A program made the translations under genes and the position numbers. The notes under the pieces are model-generated. The model was not told the DNA's origin and ran no database searches. It saw only the letters and a list, made by a program, of their open reading frames with translations. Below are positions 1 through 6,827 of a DNA stretch of 12,357 bases, piece after piece. Numbering within the stretch: the stretch's first letter is position 1; every line of letters starts with the position of its first letter. The DNA is from Chlamydiia bacterium (GTDB taxonomy: Bacteria > Chlamydiota > Chlamydiia > Chlamydiales > JAAZZY01): contig JAAZZY010000020.1 of NCBI GenBank assembly GCA_014239035.1, forward strand, positions 6,720 through 19,076. The letters run 5' to 3'.

Positions 1-1055
1 TCATCACCACCAATAAATGCAGAGAAAATCCCAGTAGAGCCTAGTGCAAAAATAGCCGTAATAACGATTACAAAAATGGTATGCAGTTTAAATGCTGCCG
101 ACAAGTTTTTCTTAACAAAATCTTGCTTAGATGCACCTATTAGGTTTGAGCAGATCGCTGAAACTCCTCTAGAGATTCCTTCCACAATAAAATAGAGGAT
201 CATGTAAACAGTATTTAAAAGCACTGCAATCGTTAAGTAGTTTGCTCCAAGCCTGCCCATTAATTTTAAGAATATAAAAAAGCAAATATATTCAGAGAGG
301 TGTGCAAAAGATGCGGGCACACCAATTTTTAGAGACCTCATAAAAAGAGAACTTTTAAGTCTCCAGAGTCCTGTTCCTTTCTCTTTCCTATTTTTTTTGT
401 TGATAAACACAAAAAATAAGGTTCCAATTAAAATAAATTGGGAAATGATTGTGGCAATAGCTGCTCCTTTTACTCCCATTGAAGGAGTTATAGGCGTTCC
501 GAAAATCAAGGCATAATCTAAAAAAATATTAGCCAAATTGGCGAGTGCAATTGAAATAGTTATGATACGTACTTTGCCCTGACCAATGAAAAATCCCATG
601 AGGGCTTGGTTGATGCAAAAGGCACTTCCAAAGTTAATGAGGATATGGAAATAATCTATTGCATAATCAGCTCTTGGGGTGCTTTTAAATAAAGAAGGAC
701 CAAAAAAGATTCCGCATAAAATAAATAGCGGGATCATCAAAATAGAGAACCAGACCATCTGCCAAGCACATGAGCCCATTTTATGGTGCTGATCTAATCC
801 GTGATAGCGCCCGACAAAAACCTCTGAGATACCCGCAACAACCATAGGAAGTATAAAAAAAGAAAAGGCAGCCGATCCTGCCATGCTAGCAGCATTCATC
901 GCCTCCAGAGAGTATTGTCCAAGCATTAGTCTATCGACAACAACCATCATGCCATTGCAGATAAGACCCAATATTAGGGGCCAGGAGATGGTCCATATCT
1001 CGGAAATGGAACCTATCGGGTGCTGAGTAATCTGATAAGAGGGTTTTGATTTCAT
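1..1055 (-). CDS. MATE-family multidrug/cation efflux transporter (partial, C-terminus beyond left edge)
   Basis: This is a polytopic inner-membrane protein of the MATE family, which exports drugs or metabolites in exchange for Na+ or H+. I translated it by hand from the ATG at 1055-1053, the first Met after an in-frame stop, and the frame stays open to base 1, giving 351 codons of a family that is usually 440-460 aa. Hydrophobic helices alternate with short charged loops, about nine of the expected twelve. The first helix has the typical layout: a short polar N-terminus, then WPLILGLICNGMMVVVDRLM followed by LGQ and small residues, as in the first MatE repeat. Further typical stretches are the GxGxxRxxxxxxxxANxxNxxLDY-like loop in the middle (GQGKVRI, then ANLANIFLDYALIFG) and a GVKGAAIAT segment. 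No strong Shine-Dalgarno sequence is visible. It lies downstream of tRNA-Ser on the same strand. The family is clear; the substrate cannot be told. Confidence 0.85.
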   Translation of the reverse strand, partial: MKSKPSYQITQHPIGSISEIWTISWPLILGLICNGMMVVVDRLMLGQYSLEAMNAASMAGSAAFSFFILPMVVAGISEVFVGRYHGLDQHHKMGSCAWQMVWFSILMIPLFILCGIFFGPSLFKSTPRADYAIDYFHILINFGSAFCINQALMGFFIGQGKVRIITISIALANLANIFLDYALIFGTPITPSMGVKGAAIATIISQFILIGTLFFVFINKKNRKEKGTGLWRLKSSLFMRSLKIGVPASFAHLSEYICFFIFLKLMGRLGANYLTIAVLLNTVYMILYFIVEGISRGVSAICSNLIGASKQDFVKKNLSAAFKLHTIFVIVITAIFALGSTGIFSAFIGGD

Positions 1056-1065
1056 AACTGAACTT

Positions 1066-1191
1066 ATCTTGTGATGTATGGGAATTAAGCTATATTTGCA
1101 AGTCTGCTCTCAAAAAGGTAGTGGAGAAGATTTTAAACGCTTAATGATTTATAGAAAAGGTGATCTTTTAGGTTTTATACATCACGAAGAT
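1066..1191. repeat. Long-spaced inverted repeat between tRNA-Ser and the MATE gene
   Basis: The arm ATCTTGTGATGTAT at 1066-1079 is matched by the reverse complement of 1177-1191, which reads ATCTTCGTGATGTAT. That is 14 matching bases with one inserted base, and the core GTGATGTAT is perfect. The spacer is about 97 bases with no open frame. A smaller hairpin-like stretch, AAAAG GTGAT CTTTT, lies near 1156-1170. The repeat could be the stem of a long leader or 3'-end structure on the minus-strand transcript, or the ends of a tiny decayed element. No target-site duplication is evident. Confidence 0.4.
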
Positions 1192-1210
1192 AGGTGAGTA
1201 AGAAAAAACA

Positions 1211-1295
1211 CGGAAGAGGAGGGATTCGAACCCCCGGATAGTTTCCCATCAACTGTTTTCAAGACAGTCGCATTCGGCCACTCTGCCACTCTTCC
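1211..1295 (-). tRNA. tRNA-Ser (anticodon UGA)
   Basis: The reverse strand folds as a class II tRNA of 85 nt. The acceptor stem GGAAGAG pairs with CTCTTCC and is followed by discriminator G at 1211. The D-arm has AGAGTGGCCGA. The anticodon stem ACTGT/ACAGT holds the loop CTTGAAA, giving anticodon TGA for UCA codons. A long variable arm (GATGG-GAAA-CTATC with one G-U) is the serine hallmark, and the T-loop is GTTCGAATC. CCA is not encoded; the bases after the discriminator read TGT and then a T-run, so CCA must be added enzymatically. It lies 59 nt downstream of the pheS stop codon, on the same strand, with its own candidate promoter. Confidence 0.97.
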
Positions 1296-1317
1296 GTAAG
1301 AAATGAGCCGGAATTCT

Positions 1318-1348
1318 ATTATAAAGCTAGCTTCAGAGTCAAGTTCAA
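1318..1348 (-). promoter_or_regulatory. Candidate sigma70-type promoter for tRNA-Ser
   Basis: Read on the minus strand, TTGAAC (1348-1343) and TATAAT (1323-1318) are separated by 19 nt, placing a start about 15 nt before the tRNA 5' end. The -10 box is a perfect match; the spacer is longer than the optimum. It begins 7 nt after the pheS stop, so tRNA-Ser may also receive read-through from the pheS operon. Confidence 0.5.
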
Positions 1349-1354
1349 AAGAGG

Positions 1355-2374
1355 TTAAAACTGAGAGAGGAAGCGCTCATCATTTTCAGTGAACATACGA
1401 ATGTCTGGAATATTGTTTAAAAGCATCTGAAGGCGCTCTACGCCAAGTCCCCAAGCATAGCCAGTATATTTCTCAGGATCTACTCTGCCAGCTTTTAAAA
1501 CGTTAGGATGAATCATACCGGCTCCAACAACCTCTAGCCAGCCTGTATTTTTACAGATGGCGCAGCCTTTGGTGCTACAAACCAGACACTCTATATCTGC
1601 TTCTAAGCCAGGTTCAACAAAAGGGAAATAGCTTGAGCGAAATCTCATTTTAATTTTTTGCCCAAAAAATTTATTAAAAAAAGAGTTTAGGGTCGAAATT
1701 AGATCTGCAAAAGTGACATTTTCATCAATATAGAAGCCTTCTACCTGATGGAAAAAGACATGAGAGCGAGCAGAAATATTTTCATTTCTAAACGCTTTTC
1801 CAGGACAAACCACGCGAATAGGCGGCTTTTCTTTTTGCATAAGGCGAGCTTGAATATTAGAAGTGTGTGTTCTAAGAAGCATTTCTTTTGAAAGATAAAA
1901 AGTATCTTGCATATCACGCGCAGGATGGTCGTCTTCAAAATTAAGTGATTCAAAGTTGTAGTGTTCAGAGTCAATATTGGGGCTATATTGAATTGAAAAG
2001 CCCATCTCCTTGAAAATAGATAGAATATGGTTAAGAATTTGTCTTATTGGGTGAGAGCGACCTTTATTACTCTTTTTTCCAGGCATCGTCACGTCAATTT
2101 TTTGACTCTCAAGCTTTACTTTTTCTTCTCTGAGTAAAAGGTCTTCAAAACCTTTATGACAAGAGGTGGCAACTTCTTCTTTTAGGGAATTAATTAGCTG
2201 CCCCACTTTTGGACGCTCTTCTTTTGAACAGTCCTTCAAAGAGCGCATAAGGGCAACAATAGGGCCCTTCTTCCCAAGAAATTTAATTTTGAGTTGTTCA
2301 ATTTGAGTAGAGGTAGACGCTGAGTTGAGCTCGCTTATAAACTCCTCTCGAATTTTTTCGATGGACTTATCCAT
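1355..2374 (-). CDS. pheS: Phenylalanyl-tRNA synthetase alpha subunit
   Basis: PheS is the catalytic alpha subunit of the (alpha-beta)2 enzyme that charges tRNA-Phe in the cytoplasm. The 339 aa are normal for the family. The N-terminal coiled-coil tRNA-binding arm covers about residues 1-90, and the class II core starts at the RSHPIRQ segment near 106. Motif 2 is seen as GKAFRNENISARSHVFFHQVEG (192-213) and motif 3 as GLGVERLQML (309-318); the small Ala of the Phe pocket is probably A307. An inserted C-x2-C-x4-C-x2-C (C263, C266, C271, C274) looks like a zinc knuckle, which a subset of bacterial PheS proteins has. The ATG lies 21 nt after rplT with only a weak Shine-Dalgarno sequence, suggesting it is the last gene of the infC operon. 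The beta subunit gene pheT is not adjacent, unlike in many bacteria but as in chlamydiae. Confidence 0.97.
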   Translation of the reverse strand: MDKSIEKIREEFISELNSASTSTQIEQLKIKFLGKKGPIVALMRSLKDCSKEERPKVGQLINSLKEEVATSCHKGFEDLLLREEKVKLESQKIDVTMPGKKSNKGRSHPIRQILNHILSIFKEMGFSIQYSPNIDSEHYNFESLNFEDDHPARDMQDTFYLSKEMLLRTHTSNIQARLMQKEKPPIRVVCPGKAFRNENISARSHVFFHQVEGFYIDENVTFADLISTLNSFFNKFFGQKIKMRFRSSYFPFVEPGLEADIECLVCSTKGCAICKNTGWLEVVGAGMIHPNVLKAGRVDPEKYTGYAWGLGVERLQMLLNNIPDIRMFTENDERFLSQF

Positions 2375-2395
2375 TTAGGCAACTTATGTTTTGAA

Positions 2396-2752
2396 TTAAG
2401 CTAAAGCAGCCTTGGCAACGCCTGCGACTTCAGAGAAAGTCTGTGGATCATTCACAGCTAAATCTGCAAGCATTTTACGATTAATTTCGCAGCTTGCTCT
2501 CTTCAAGCCATCAACTAGCTTGCTGTATGAAATTCCATTGATTTTAGAAGCGACAGCTATACGCACAATCCAAAGAGAACGGAAGTTTCTTTTATTCTGC
2601 TTACGATGACGGTAATTAAACGCCATGGCGCGCATGACGGCATCAGTTGTCAATCTAAGGTGATTTTTACGATCTCCAACAAAACCTTTAGCTTTTTTGA
2701 AAATTCTTTTTTTACGCTTGCGTGAAGCGACGGCATTTGTAACCCTAACCAT
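2396..2752 (-). CDS. rplT: 50S ribosomal protein L20
   Basis: L20 binds 23S rRNA early in large-subunit assembly, and in some bacteria it represses its own operon. The 118 aa match the standard length. The very basic N-terminal extension (VTNAVASRKRKKRIFKKAKGF) and the RHRKQNKRNFRSLWIVRIA segment are family signatures, followed by the globular part ending in FSEVAGVAKAAL. The ATG sits 1 nt after the rpmI stop codon, so the two genes are almost certainly translationally coupled. Confidence 0.98.
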   Translation of the reverse strand: MVRVTNAVASRKRKKRIFKKAKGFVGDRKNHLRLTTDAVMRAMAFNYRHRKQNKRNFRSLWIVRIAVASKINGISYSKLVDGLKRASCEINRKMLADLAVNDPQTFSEVAGVAKAALA

Positions 2753-2753
2753 T

Positions 2754-2951
2754 TTACTTTACTCCCATCTCACTTTTATACATCTTAAGCTGACAATTAC
2801 TGACTAGACCTGGTTTAGAAAGTTGTCTTTTTCTCTTAGAGGTCTTTTTGGTCAATATGTGACGCAGACCCGGTTTTTTTCGCTTGAGCTTGCCTGTACC
2901 TGTAACTTTAAACCGAGAAGCTACAGATTTGTTAGTTTTCATTTTAGGCAC
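2754..2951 (-). CDS. rpmI: 50S ribosomal protein L35 (GTG start)
   Basis: L35 is a small basic large-subunit protein. The 65-aa product has the family pattern MPKMKTNKSVASRFKVTGTG, then KLKRKKPGLRHILTKK, rich in Lys/Arg. The start is GTG at 2951-2949, chosen because L35 proteins normally begin MPKxKT and because AAGGAG lies 6 nt upstream of it; the next ATG (2942) would be 15 nt from that site and would remove the conserved first residues. It follows infC by 22 nt and precedes rplT by 1 nt. Confidence 0.96.
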   Translation of the reverse strand: MPKMKTNKSVASRFKVTGTGKLKRKKPGLRHILTKKTSKRKRQLSKPGLVSNCQLKMYKSEMGVK

Positions 2952-2973
2952 AGTTTTCTCCTTATTATTTCAA

Positions 2974-3507
2974 CTATTGTGTTTTTTTCGTAGTAGTAGT
3001 TGCAGTCGATACTGCAATAGGTGCGACAACTGTTGCCAAAGTTCTGCCTAAAAATTTAGCGGCAGCCTCTGCAGTTCCCACATCTTCTAGGTTCTCAAGA
3101 AAGCTTGCAAAGACTTTCTCTCCGCGATTTCTGTGAAGCATTTCTCGTCCTCTGAAGAAACAAACTACTCGAACTTTATTTCCTTTTTCTAAAAACCCTC
3201 GAGCTCTTTTGAGCTTAAATTCAAAATCATGAGTATCTATATTGGGTTTAAATTTAACTTCTTTTACCTTGACTTGGTGTTGAGCTTTCTTCCCTTCTCG
3301 TTTACGCTTTGTCTGGTCGTATCTAAATTTACCAAAGTCAATGACTTTACAAACAGGTGGATCAGCATCAGGTACAACTTCTACTAAATCAACACCTGCT
3401 TCTTGTGCAATATTTAAAGCCTCTTGTAGAGGTACAACCCCTACTTGCTTTCCATCTATACCAATTAATCTAACGTTTTTGGCACGTATTTGATTGTTGT
3501 GTTTCAA
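2974..3507 (-). CDS. infC: Translation initiation factor IF-3 (TTG start)
   Basis: IF-3 binds the 30S subunit, prevents premature 50S joining and checks the start codon and initiator tRNA. The 177 aa show both domains: the N-domain begins NNQIRAKNVRLIG and includes DLVEVVPDADPPVCKVIDFGKFRY; after the basic linker (KRKREGKKAQHQVKVKEVKF) comes the C-domain with FFRGREMLHRNRGE. The C-terminal KFLGRTLATVVAP fits the family end, followed by a Thr-rich tail. The start codon is TTG at 3507-3505: no ATG or GTG exists between it and the in-frame upstream stop, and GAGAG lies 5 nt before it. Unusual start codons are a known infC feature linked to autoregulation, although TTG is milder than the ATT of E. 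coli. It begins 10 nt after the upstream gene's stop. Confidence 0.97.
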   Translation of the reverse strand: MKHNNQIRAKNVRLIGIDGKQVGVVPLQEALNIAQEAGVDLVEVVPDADPPVCKVIDFGKFRYDQTKRKREGKKAQHQVKVKEVKFKPNIDTHDFEFKLKRARGFLEKGNKVRVVCFFRGREMLHRNRGEKVFASFLENLEDVGTAEAAAKFLGRTLATVVAPIAVSTATTTTKKTQ

Positions 3508-3517
3508 ACTAGCTCTC

Positions 3518-5014
3518 TTATATTTCCTTTAGCTGCTTTACTAGATCTTCTAAAAGCTCTTCTTTCGAGCATCTTTTTTCACCACTAAAGCTTTGTGTTC
3601 TAACTGTCAGTTTATTCTGCTCTAATTCCTTCTTACCAATTATGGCCAGATTTGGAACTTTTTCTTTGCAAGCCCTACTTAGCTTTGCACTCAACTTTTG
3701 CTCTGAAGAATCTATGGTAACTAATATGTTATTTCTTTTGAAAAATTCATACAGTTCCATAGCATAAGTTTGCCCCTCATCAAGGGTCAAAATTTTGAGC
3801 TGCTCTCCGCCCCATTTTAAGGGCAGCTTCCCTTTGTAATGCTCAATAAGCTGTGCTAAAAGCATTTCAAGAGAGGTGCAAACAGTTCCTTCAATTGCGT
3901 AGCAATCTCCACCCTCTTTTAAAGAGACTCGCTCTATTTTCCAAAAGGGTTTTAAAACAGTGCGCTCATAACAATCTAATATTTCAAAACATACTTCAAA
4001 GTCCTTGCCTTTGATATACTCTGCTTTAAGGTCAGCTTGCTCTAGTGCACTACTTATTATCTCATAGAGTTTAGAGCAAGAATCTCCTTGAACCTTCACT
4101 CGATAAGAAAATCCTAAAATTTTAATGATTTGCTTGTAGAAATTCAAGCACGAAATACACTCATTTACAATACTTGTGCTATTTACAATAGAAATCCAGT
4201 GATCACAGGTATGATTTTTTATTTTAAAAAGACCATATTCAAGTGGATTTTTGGATTTTCTTCCTTTTTGGTGCCATAAAAAATATTTCGATCCTAAAGT
4301 TAAGACCCCACTACCTATTAATCTTTTTTTGAAATCATTTTTTTGATCTAAGAGTTTTATTTCTTCAAATTGATTGCTTTGGAAAAGAGTATCTATTTCT
4401 TTTTTCAAATATTTAAGGAGTTTAAGGCCTTTTGGCAGAAATAGCTCCTCATTAAATAATGAGAGATTTGGGCCTATGTCGGTGTGAGAGTTCTTCTCTA
4501 GGCTTTTATGAGCTTTCAAGAGCTTTTTGAGCTCCTCTTTATTTTGAGCTGCTAATCCTGTAATCGTAAGGAAAGTATTCTTTTCCTTATCTTCAATCTT
4601 ATATGAAAGTAATTTAAAGGATTTTTTTGCATCCTCGCTAGAGGCTCCAAAGCAATTTAGATCATAGAACTGGTTGATTTGAATAACGTTGATAGTGGGC
4701 TCTGCAAGTCTTTTTAATGCTCTCTCTAATCCATATTGATTTTGAGCCCTGAAAAGCTCTGCTGCATTAGAAGGAACCATCTCCATAAATTTAAATTCTA
4801 AAGGCGTATTTTGGAGATAGGTTATGCGATCTTCAATAACTGTGAGATCTACTAGGTCAATTTTATTTTTTAATATAAATTGATATGAGAACTTATCTTC
4901 CTTTACCCAGTCGCAAATAAGCTGGGCTTGGGGAAATAAATCAAGGACGGCATATGCTAAGAGTTTAGCAAAGCTGCCTCCAAGATGGGTCAAACATTTA
5001 TTTGATTCATCCAT
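3518..5014 (-). CDS. Degenerate threonyl-tRNA synthetase-like protein, probably non-catalytic
   Basis: The 498-aa protein aligns by eye along threonyl-tRNA synthetase from the second N-terminal (editing) domain to the end; the TGS domain is absent. Residues 9-70 follow the editing domain (FAKLLAYAVLDLFPQAQL, then EDKFSYQF), but the HxxxH zinc motif has become GxxxK and the later CRGPH-type element reads NCFGAS. Residues 170-400 follow the class II core (LSLF, GLFKIK at motif 2, SLEMLLAQLIEHYKGKLPL at motif 3), yet the motif 2 RxE, the motif 3 Arg (Met here) and the Cys/His/His zinc ligands are not recognisable. Residues 405-490 are a well-kept anticodon-binding domain (SSEQKLSAKLSRACKEKVPNLAIIG). 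Family membership is my alignment from memory; loss of aminoacylation and editing is inference. The gene sits exactly where many bacteria have thrS, before infC-rpmI-rplT-pheS, so it may be an old thrS replaced elsewhere or a repurposed paralogue. A 498-codon frame without stops argues against a dead gene. The ATG follows tRNA-Val by 11 nt and has no Shine-Dalgarno sequence. Confidence 0.75.
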   Translation of the reverse strand: MDESNKCLTHLGGSFAKLLAYAVLDLFPQAQLICDWVKEDKFSYQFILKNKIDLVDLTVIEDRITYLQNTPLEFKFMEMVPSNAAELFRAQNQYGLERALKRLAEPTINVIQINQFYDLNCFGASSEDAKKSFKLLSYKIEDKEKNTFLTITGLAAQNKEELKKLLKAHKSLEKNSHTDIGPNLSLFNEELFLPKGLKLLKYLKKEIDTLFQSNQFEEIKLLDQKNDFKKRLIGSGVLTLGSKYFLWHQKGRKSKNPLEYGLFKIKNHTCDHWISIVNSTSIVNECISCLNFYKQIIKILGFSYRVKVQGDSCSKLYEIISSALEQADLKAEYIKGKDFEVCFEILDCYERTVLKPFWKIERVSLKEGGDCYAIEGTVCTSLEMLLAQLIEHYKGKLPLKWGGEQLKILTLDEGQTYAMELYEFFKRNNILVTIDSSEQKLSAKLSRACKEKVPNLAIIGKKELEQNKLTVRTQSFSGEKRCSKEELLEDLVKQLKEI

Positions 5015-5025
5015 AAAAAATTAAA

Positions 5026-5099
5026 TGGGATATAGCTGACTCGAACAGCTGACCTCCACGATGTCAACGTGGCGCTCTAACCAACTGAGCTAATACCCC
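5026..5099 (-). tRNA. tRNA-Val (anticodon GAC)
   Basis: The reverse strand gives a 74-nt cloverleaf. The acceptor GGGGTAT pairs with ATATCCC (one G-U), with discriminator A at 5026. The D-arm has GCTCAGTTGGTTAGAGC. The anticodon stem CCACG/CGTGG holds the loop TTGACAT, giving anticodon GAC for GUC/GUU codons, and the T-arm AGCTG-TTCGAGT-CAGCT is standard. CCA is not encoded; TTT follows. It is the first element behind the strong promoter at 5132-5161 and lies only 11 nt before the threonyl-tRNA synthetase-like start codon, so tRNA and mRNA probably share a primary transcript. Confidence 0.97.
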
Positions 5100-5131
5100 A
5101 TCAGTTGATAAAAACCTGTTTTAAAGAGAAA

Positions 5132-5161
5132 ATTATAAGACATATAGCGCTATAACTTCAA
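5132..5161 (-). promoter_or_regulatory. Promoter of the tRNA-Val / infC-pheS operon
   Basis: On the minus strand, TTGAAG (5161-5156) and a perfect TATAAT (5137-5132) are 18 nt apart, putting the start near 5125, about 26 nt before the tRNA 5' end. It is the best promoter match in the window and the only good one seen before the next five protein genes, so it probably drives the whole run through pheS. A 12-bp perfect palindrome fills most of the spacer. Confidence 0.75.
5143..5154. repeat. Perfect palindrome TATAGCGCTATA in the promoter spacer
   Basis: This 12-base self-complementary sequence lies between the -35 and -10 boxes of the tRNA-Val operon promoter. Its half, GCGCTATA on the minus strand, recurs at 6830-6837 over the -10 box of the next gene's promoter. 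It could be a regulator site or chance in AT-rich DNA. Confidence 0.35.
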
Positions 5162-5186
5162 TGAAAATCCTCATAATCTCTAAAGG

Positions 5187-6794
5187 TTAGCCTTCAATGC
5201 CATCAAGCGTAGCTTTTGGCTCTACTAGTGAAGGAGATCTTGGAGTAAAATTAAAGTTAGATAAATAATCTGCTTCAACCGACAAAGAACGTACTACAAG
5301 CTCAGGAGACTCCTCTTCTCTTTGATGCAATATGCTATCTGGCACAGAACTGGCACGAGCTCTTGGCGGAGCTAAGGGCACTCTACCAGCTTGACTTGCA
5401 AGAGCATTCACAAACACATCTTCACTAGCAGCATCAACCAGAAATGCTCGAATATCACGCGCTCTTAGAAGTGATTCTTCACCACTAAGCATTCTTCCTC
5501 TAGCTGCTTTAATTTCTGTTACAATCTTTTCATAAGCTGGATCAATAATGTTTATCAATCCCCAAAGATTCATAGATGGAAGATCACCTGTGTGTTTGAA
5601 GGCGCCATCCATCTCAGTCAAAGCAGACTTAAGATTTACTAAGCGTCCTTCTAGGGCAGCAATTTGAGCGTCTGCAAACAGATTGTCCAGCCCTAAACTA
5701 ATTGGGGGAAACAGTTCTTCTTCACGACCACTTTCTTCTAAAAAGCAGCTGAGCCCAAAAGCAGCTAACCTGTGAATAGTCGGGTCTTCTGGGTCATCAG
5801 AGACTTCTAAAGATTCAATCTCATTGAGCCTATAGAGCATTCGCTGATCTCGTGCATAGCGCACCAAATCACGAACGTCCCAATTTTCTACCATTTCTTT
5901 AATAAGTCTAATTTCAACTCTGCTCAACGGCTCCATAGCACGCTCATCTGATAATGCTGGAATATGCAAAGAGGGTTTAGAAAAAACAGAGTCCCCATCT
6001 ACAGCTGCCATAATTTCTTCTATATCAAAGATTGTATTTCCCCTACCATTAAACGAATCTTTTTTAACATCTCTTGCTCCTATAGTAGCGGCTAATAAAA
6101 GACTTGTAACAAATTCAATTCGCGACACTTCTTCGTCATTGACCCAGGGTTCTAAGATACCTATGAGAGATCCTTCAAAATGCAGCTTATCACTTGGTTT
6201 AACAACCTCTCCTCTGCTTTCTATGTGCGGTAAGAAATATACTTGACGATGAGATCTCAACTCAGTTCGAGCAAATGGAAACTCTGTAATCTCAGCACAA
6301 CTGATGGCGCTATGACGATCTTTTTCAAATACAATACTGCCCTCTTCTTCAGCTGAGCTACTTGCATAACTTGTTTCAGATCCTGACCAATCAGGCATTT
6401 CAAATGCAGCTGGATTAAAAACTTCAGCTGTAACAGGGGGAAGGGTTGAGAAATTAAATGTTGAGATCATCGATGGCACAATGCTCCCTGGAGCTCCAAG
6501 TTTATAAGAGAATCGTCTTGCAAAAGTTTCATCCAAAGCTCTAGTTTCTCCCGGTTTGAACACGGCTTCTCGATTTCCACTGGAATTGAAAAAATACACA
6601 AGTTCTGTAATGGGGCTATATTCAGGTTTGATAGCACCTGATTCAATTTTCCTAATGACATCAGCGAGCTGGGTCTGAGCAGCAATATCTTCTGGGTGAA
6701 CCCCTAAAGCACTAAAACTCTTCATATTTTTAAAGCCACTTGCAGCAAGAGTTCTATGGAAACTCTGTACTTGGCTAACTGCTGGTAGTGCCAT
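5187..6794 (-). CDS. Putative PI3/PI4-kinase-fold protein, candidate secreted effector
   Basis: This 535-aa protein is not a family I can name with certainty. The best fit is the phosphatidylinositol 3/4-kinase fold found in type II/gamma lipid kinases and in chlamydial and Legionella effectors. Seen: a small beta segment with VYFFNSSGNREAVFKP, resembling the nucleotide-binding GxYFxxDxxGxxxAVFKP pattern with candidate ATP Lys K80; GSLIGILEPWV near 208-218; a candidate catalytic loop at 229-257 (RD at 241-242, later GNT with N253); and IMAAVDGDSVFSKP at 261-274, resembling the metal-binding xxxIDHGxSFP with D266. MEPLSRVEIRLIKEMV near 287-302 recalls the PFSxExxxxI helix. The catalytic loop carries an insertion, so activity is uncertain. 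There is no signal peptide or membrane helix; residues 120-185 and 470-520 are Ser/Glu/Pro-rich, probably flexible. By my count it has 36 Arg to 18 Lys, against strongly Lys-rich neighbours, which suggests separate ancestry. The ATG is preceded by AAGGG at 7 nt, and the gene has its own promoter. An effector role is inference. Confidence 0.55.
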   Translation of the reverse strand: MALPAVSQVQSFHRTLAASGFKNMKSFSALGVHPEDIAAQTQLADVIRKIESGAIKPEYSPITELVYFFNSSGNREAVFKPGETRALDETFARRFSYKLGAPGSIVPSMISTFNFSTLPPVTAEVFNPAAFEMPDWSGSETSYASSSAEEEGSIVFEKDRHSAISCAEITEFPFARTELRSHRQVYFLPHIESRGEVVKPSDKLHFEGSLIGILEPWVNDEEVSRIEFVTSLLLAATIGARDVKKDSFNGRGNTIFDIEEIMAAVDGDSVFSKPSLHIPALSDERAMEPLSRVEIRLIKEMVENWDVRDLVRYARDQRMLYRLNEIESLEVSDDPEDPTIHRLAAFGLSCFLEESGREEELFPPISLGLDNLFADAQIAALEGRLVNLKSALTEMDGAFKHTGDLPSMNLWGLINIIDPAYEKIVTEIKAARGRMLSGEESLLRARDIRAFLVDAASEDVFVNALASQAGRVPLAPPRARASSVPDSILHQREEESPELVVRSLSVEADYLSNFNFTPRSPSLVEPKATLDGIEG

Positions 6795-6827
6795 TTTTGT
6801 ACCCTTTCTTATCTCCTTTCAGTAGAT

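Noticed and set aside
1741..1974. 77-codon minus-strand open frame
   Set aside because: It is an out-of-frame shadow within pheS, where the pheS motifs fix the true frame.
2412..2609. 65-codon plus-strand open frame
   Set aside because: It is antisense to rplT; no support beyond being open.
3518..5014. Reading the synthetase-like gene as an active thrS, or as a dead pseudogene
   Set aside because: Active-site and editing residues are missing throughout, which speaks against a working enzyme; an uninterrupted 498-codon frame with a conserved anticodon domain speaks against a dead gene.
5100..5186. Rho-independent terminator after the kinase-fold gene
   Set aside because: No stable GC stem followed by a T-run was found; the stretch is accounted for mainly by the tRNA-Val operon promoter.
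6467..6685. 72-codon minus-strand open frame
   Set aside because: It is nested in another frame of the kinase-fold gene, with no ribosome site and no recognisable sequence.
5187..6794. HipA-type toxin kinase as the identity of the 535-aa protein
   Set aside because: It has no HipB-like partner next to it, and the motif spacing (AVFKP far upstream, AVDGDS followed by a PLSRVEIRLI helix) fits the PI3/4-kinase layout better; the call still carries moderate confidence only.
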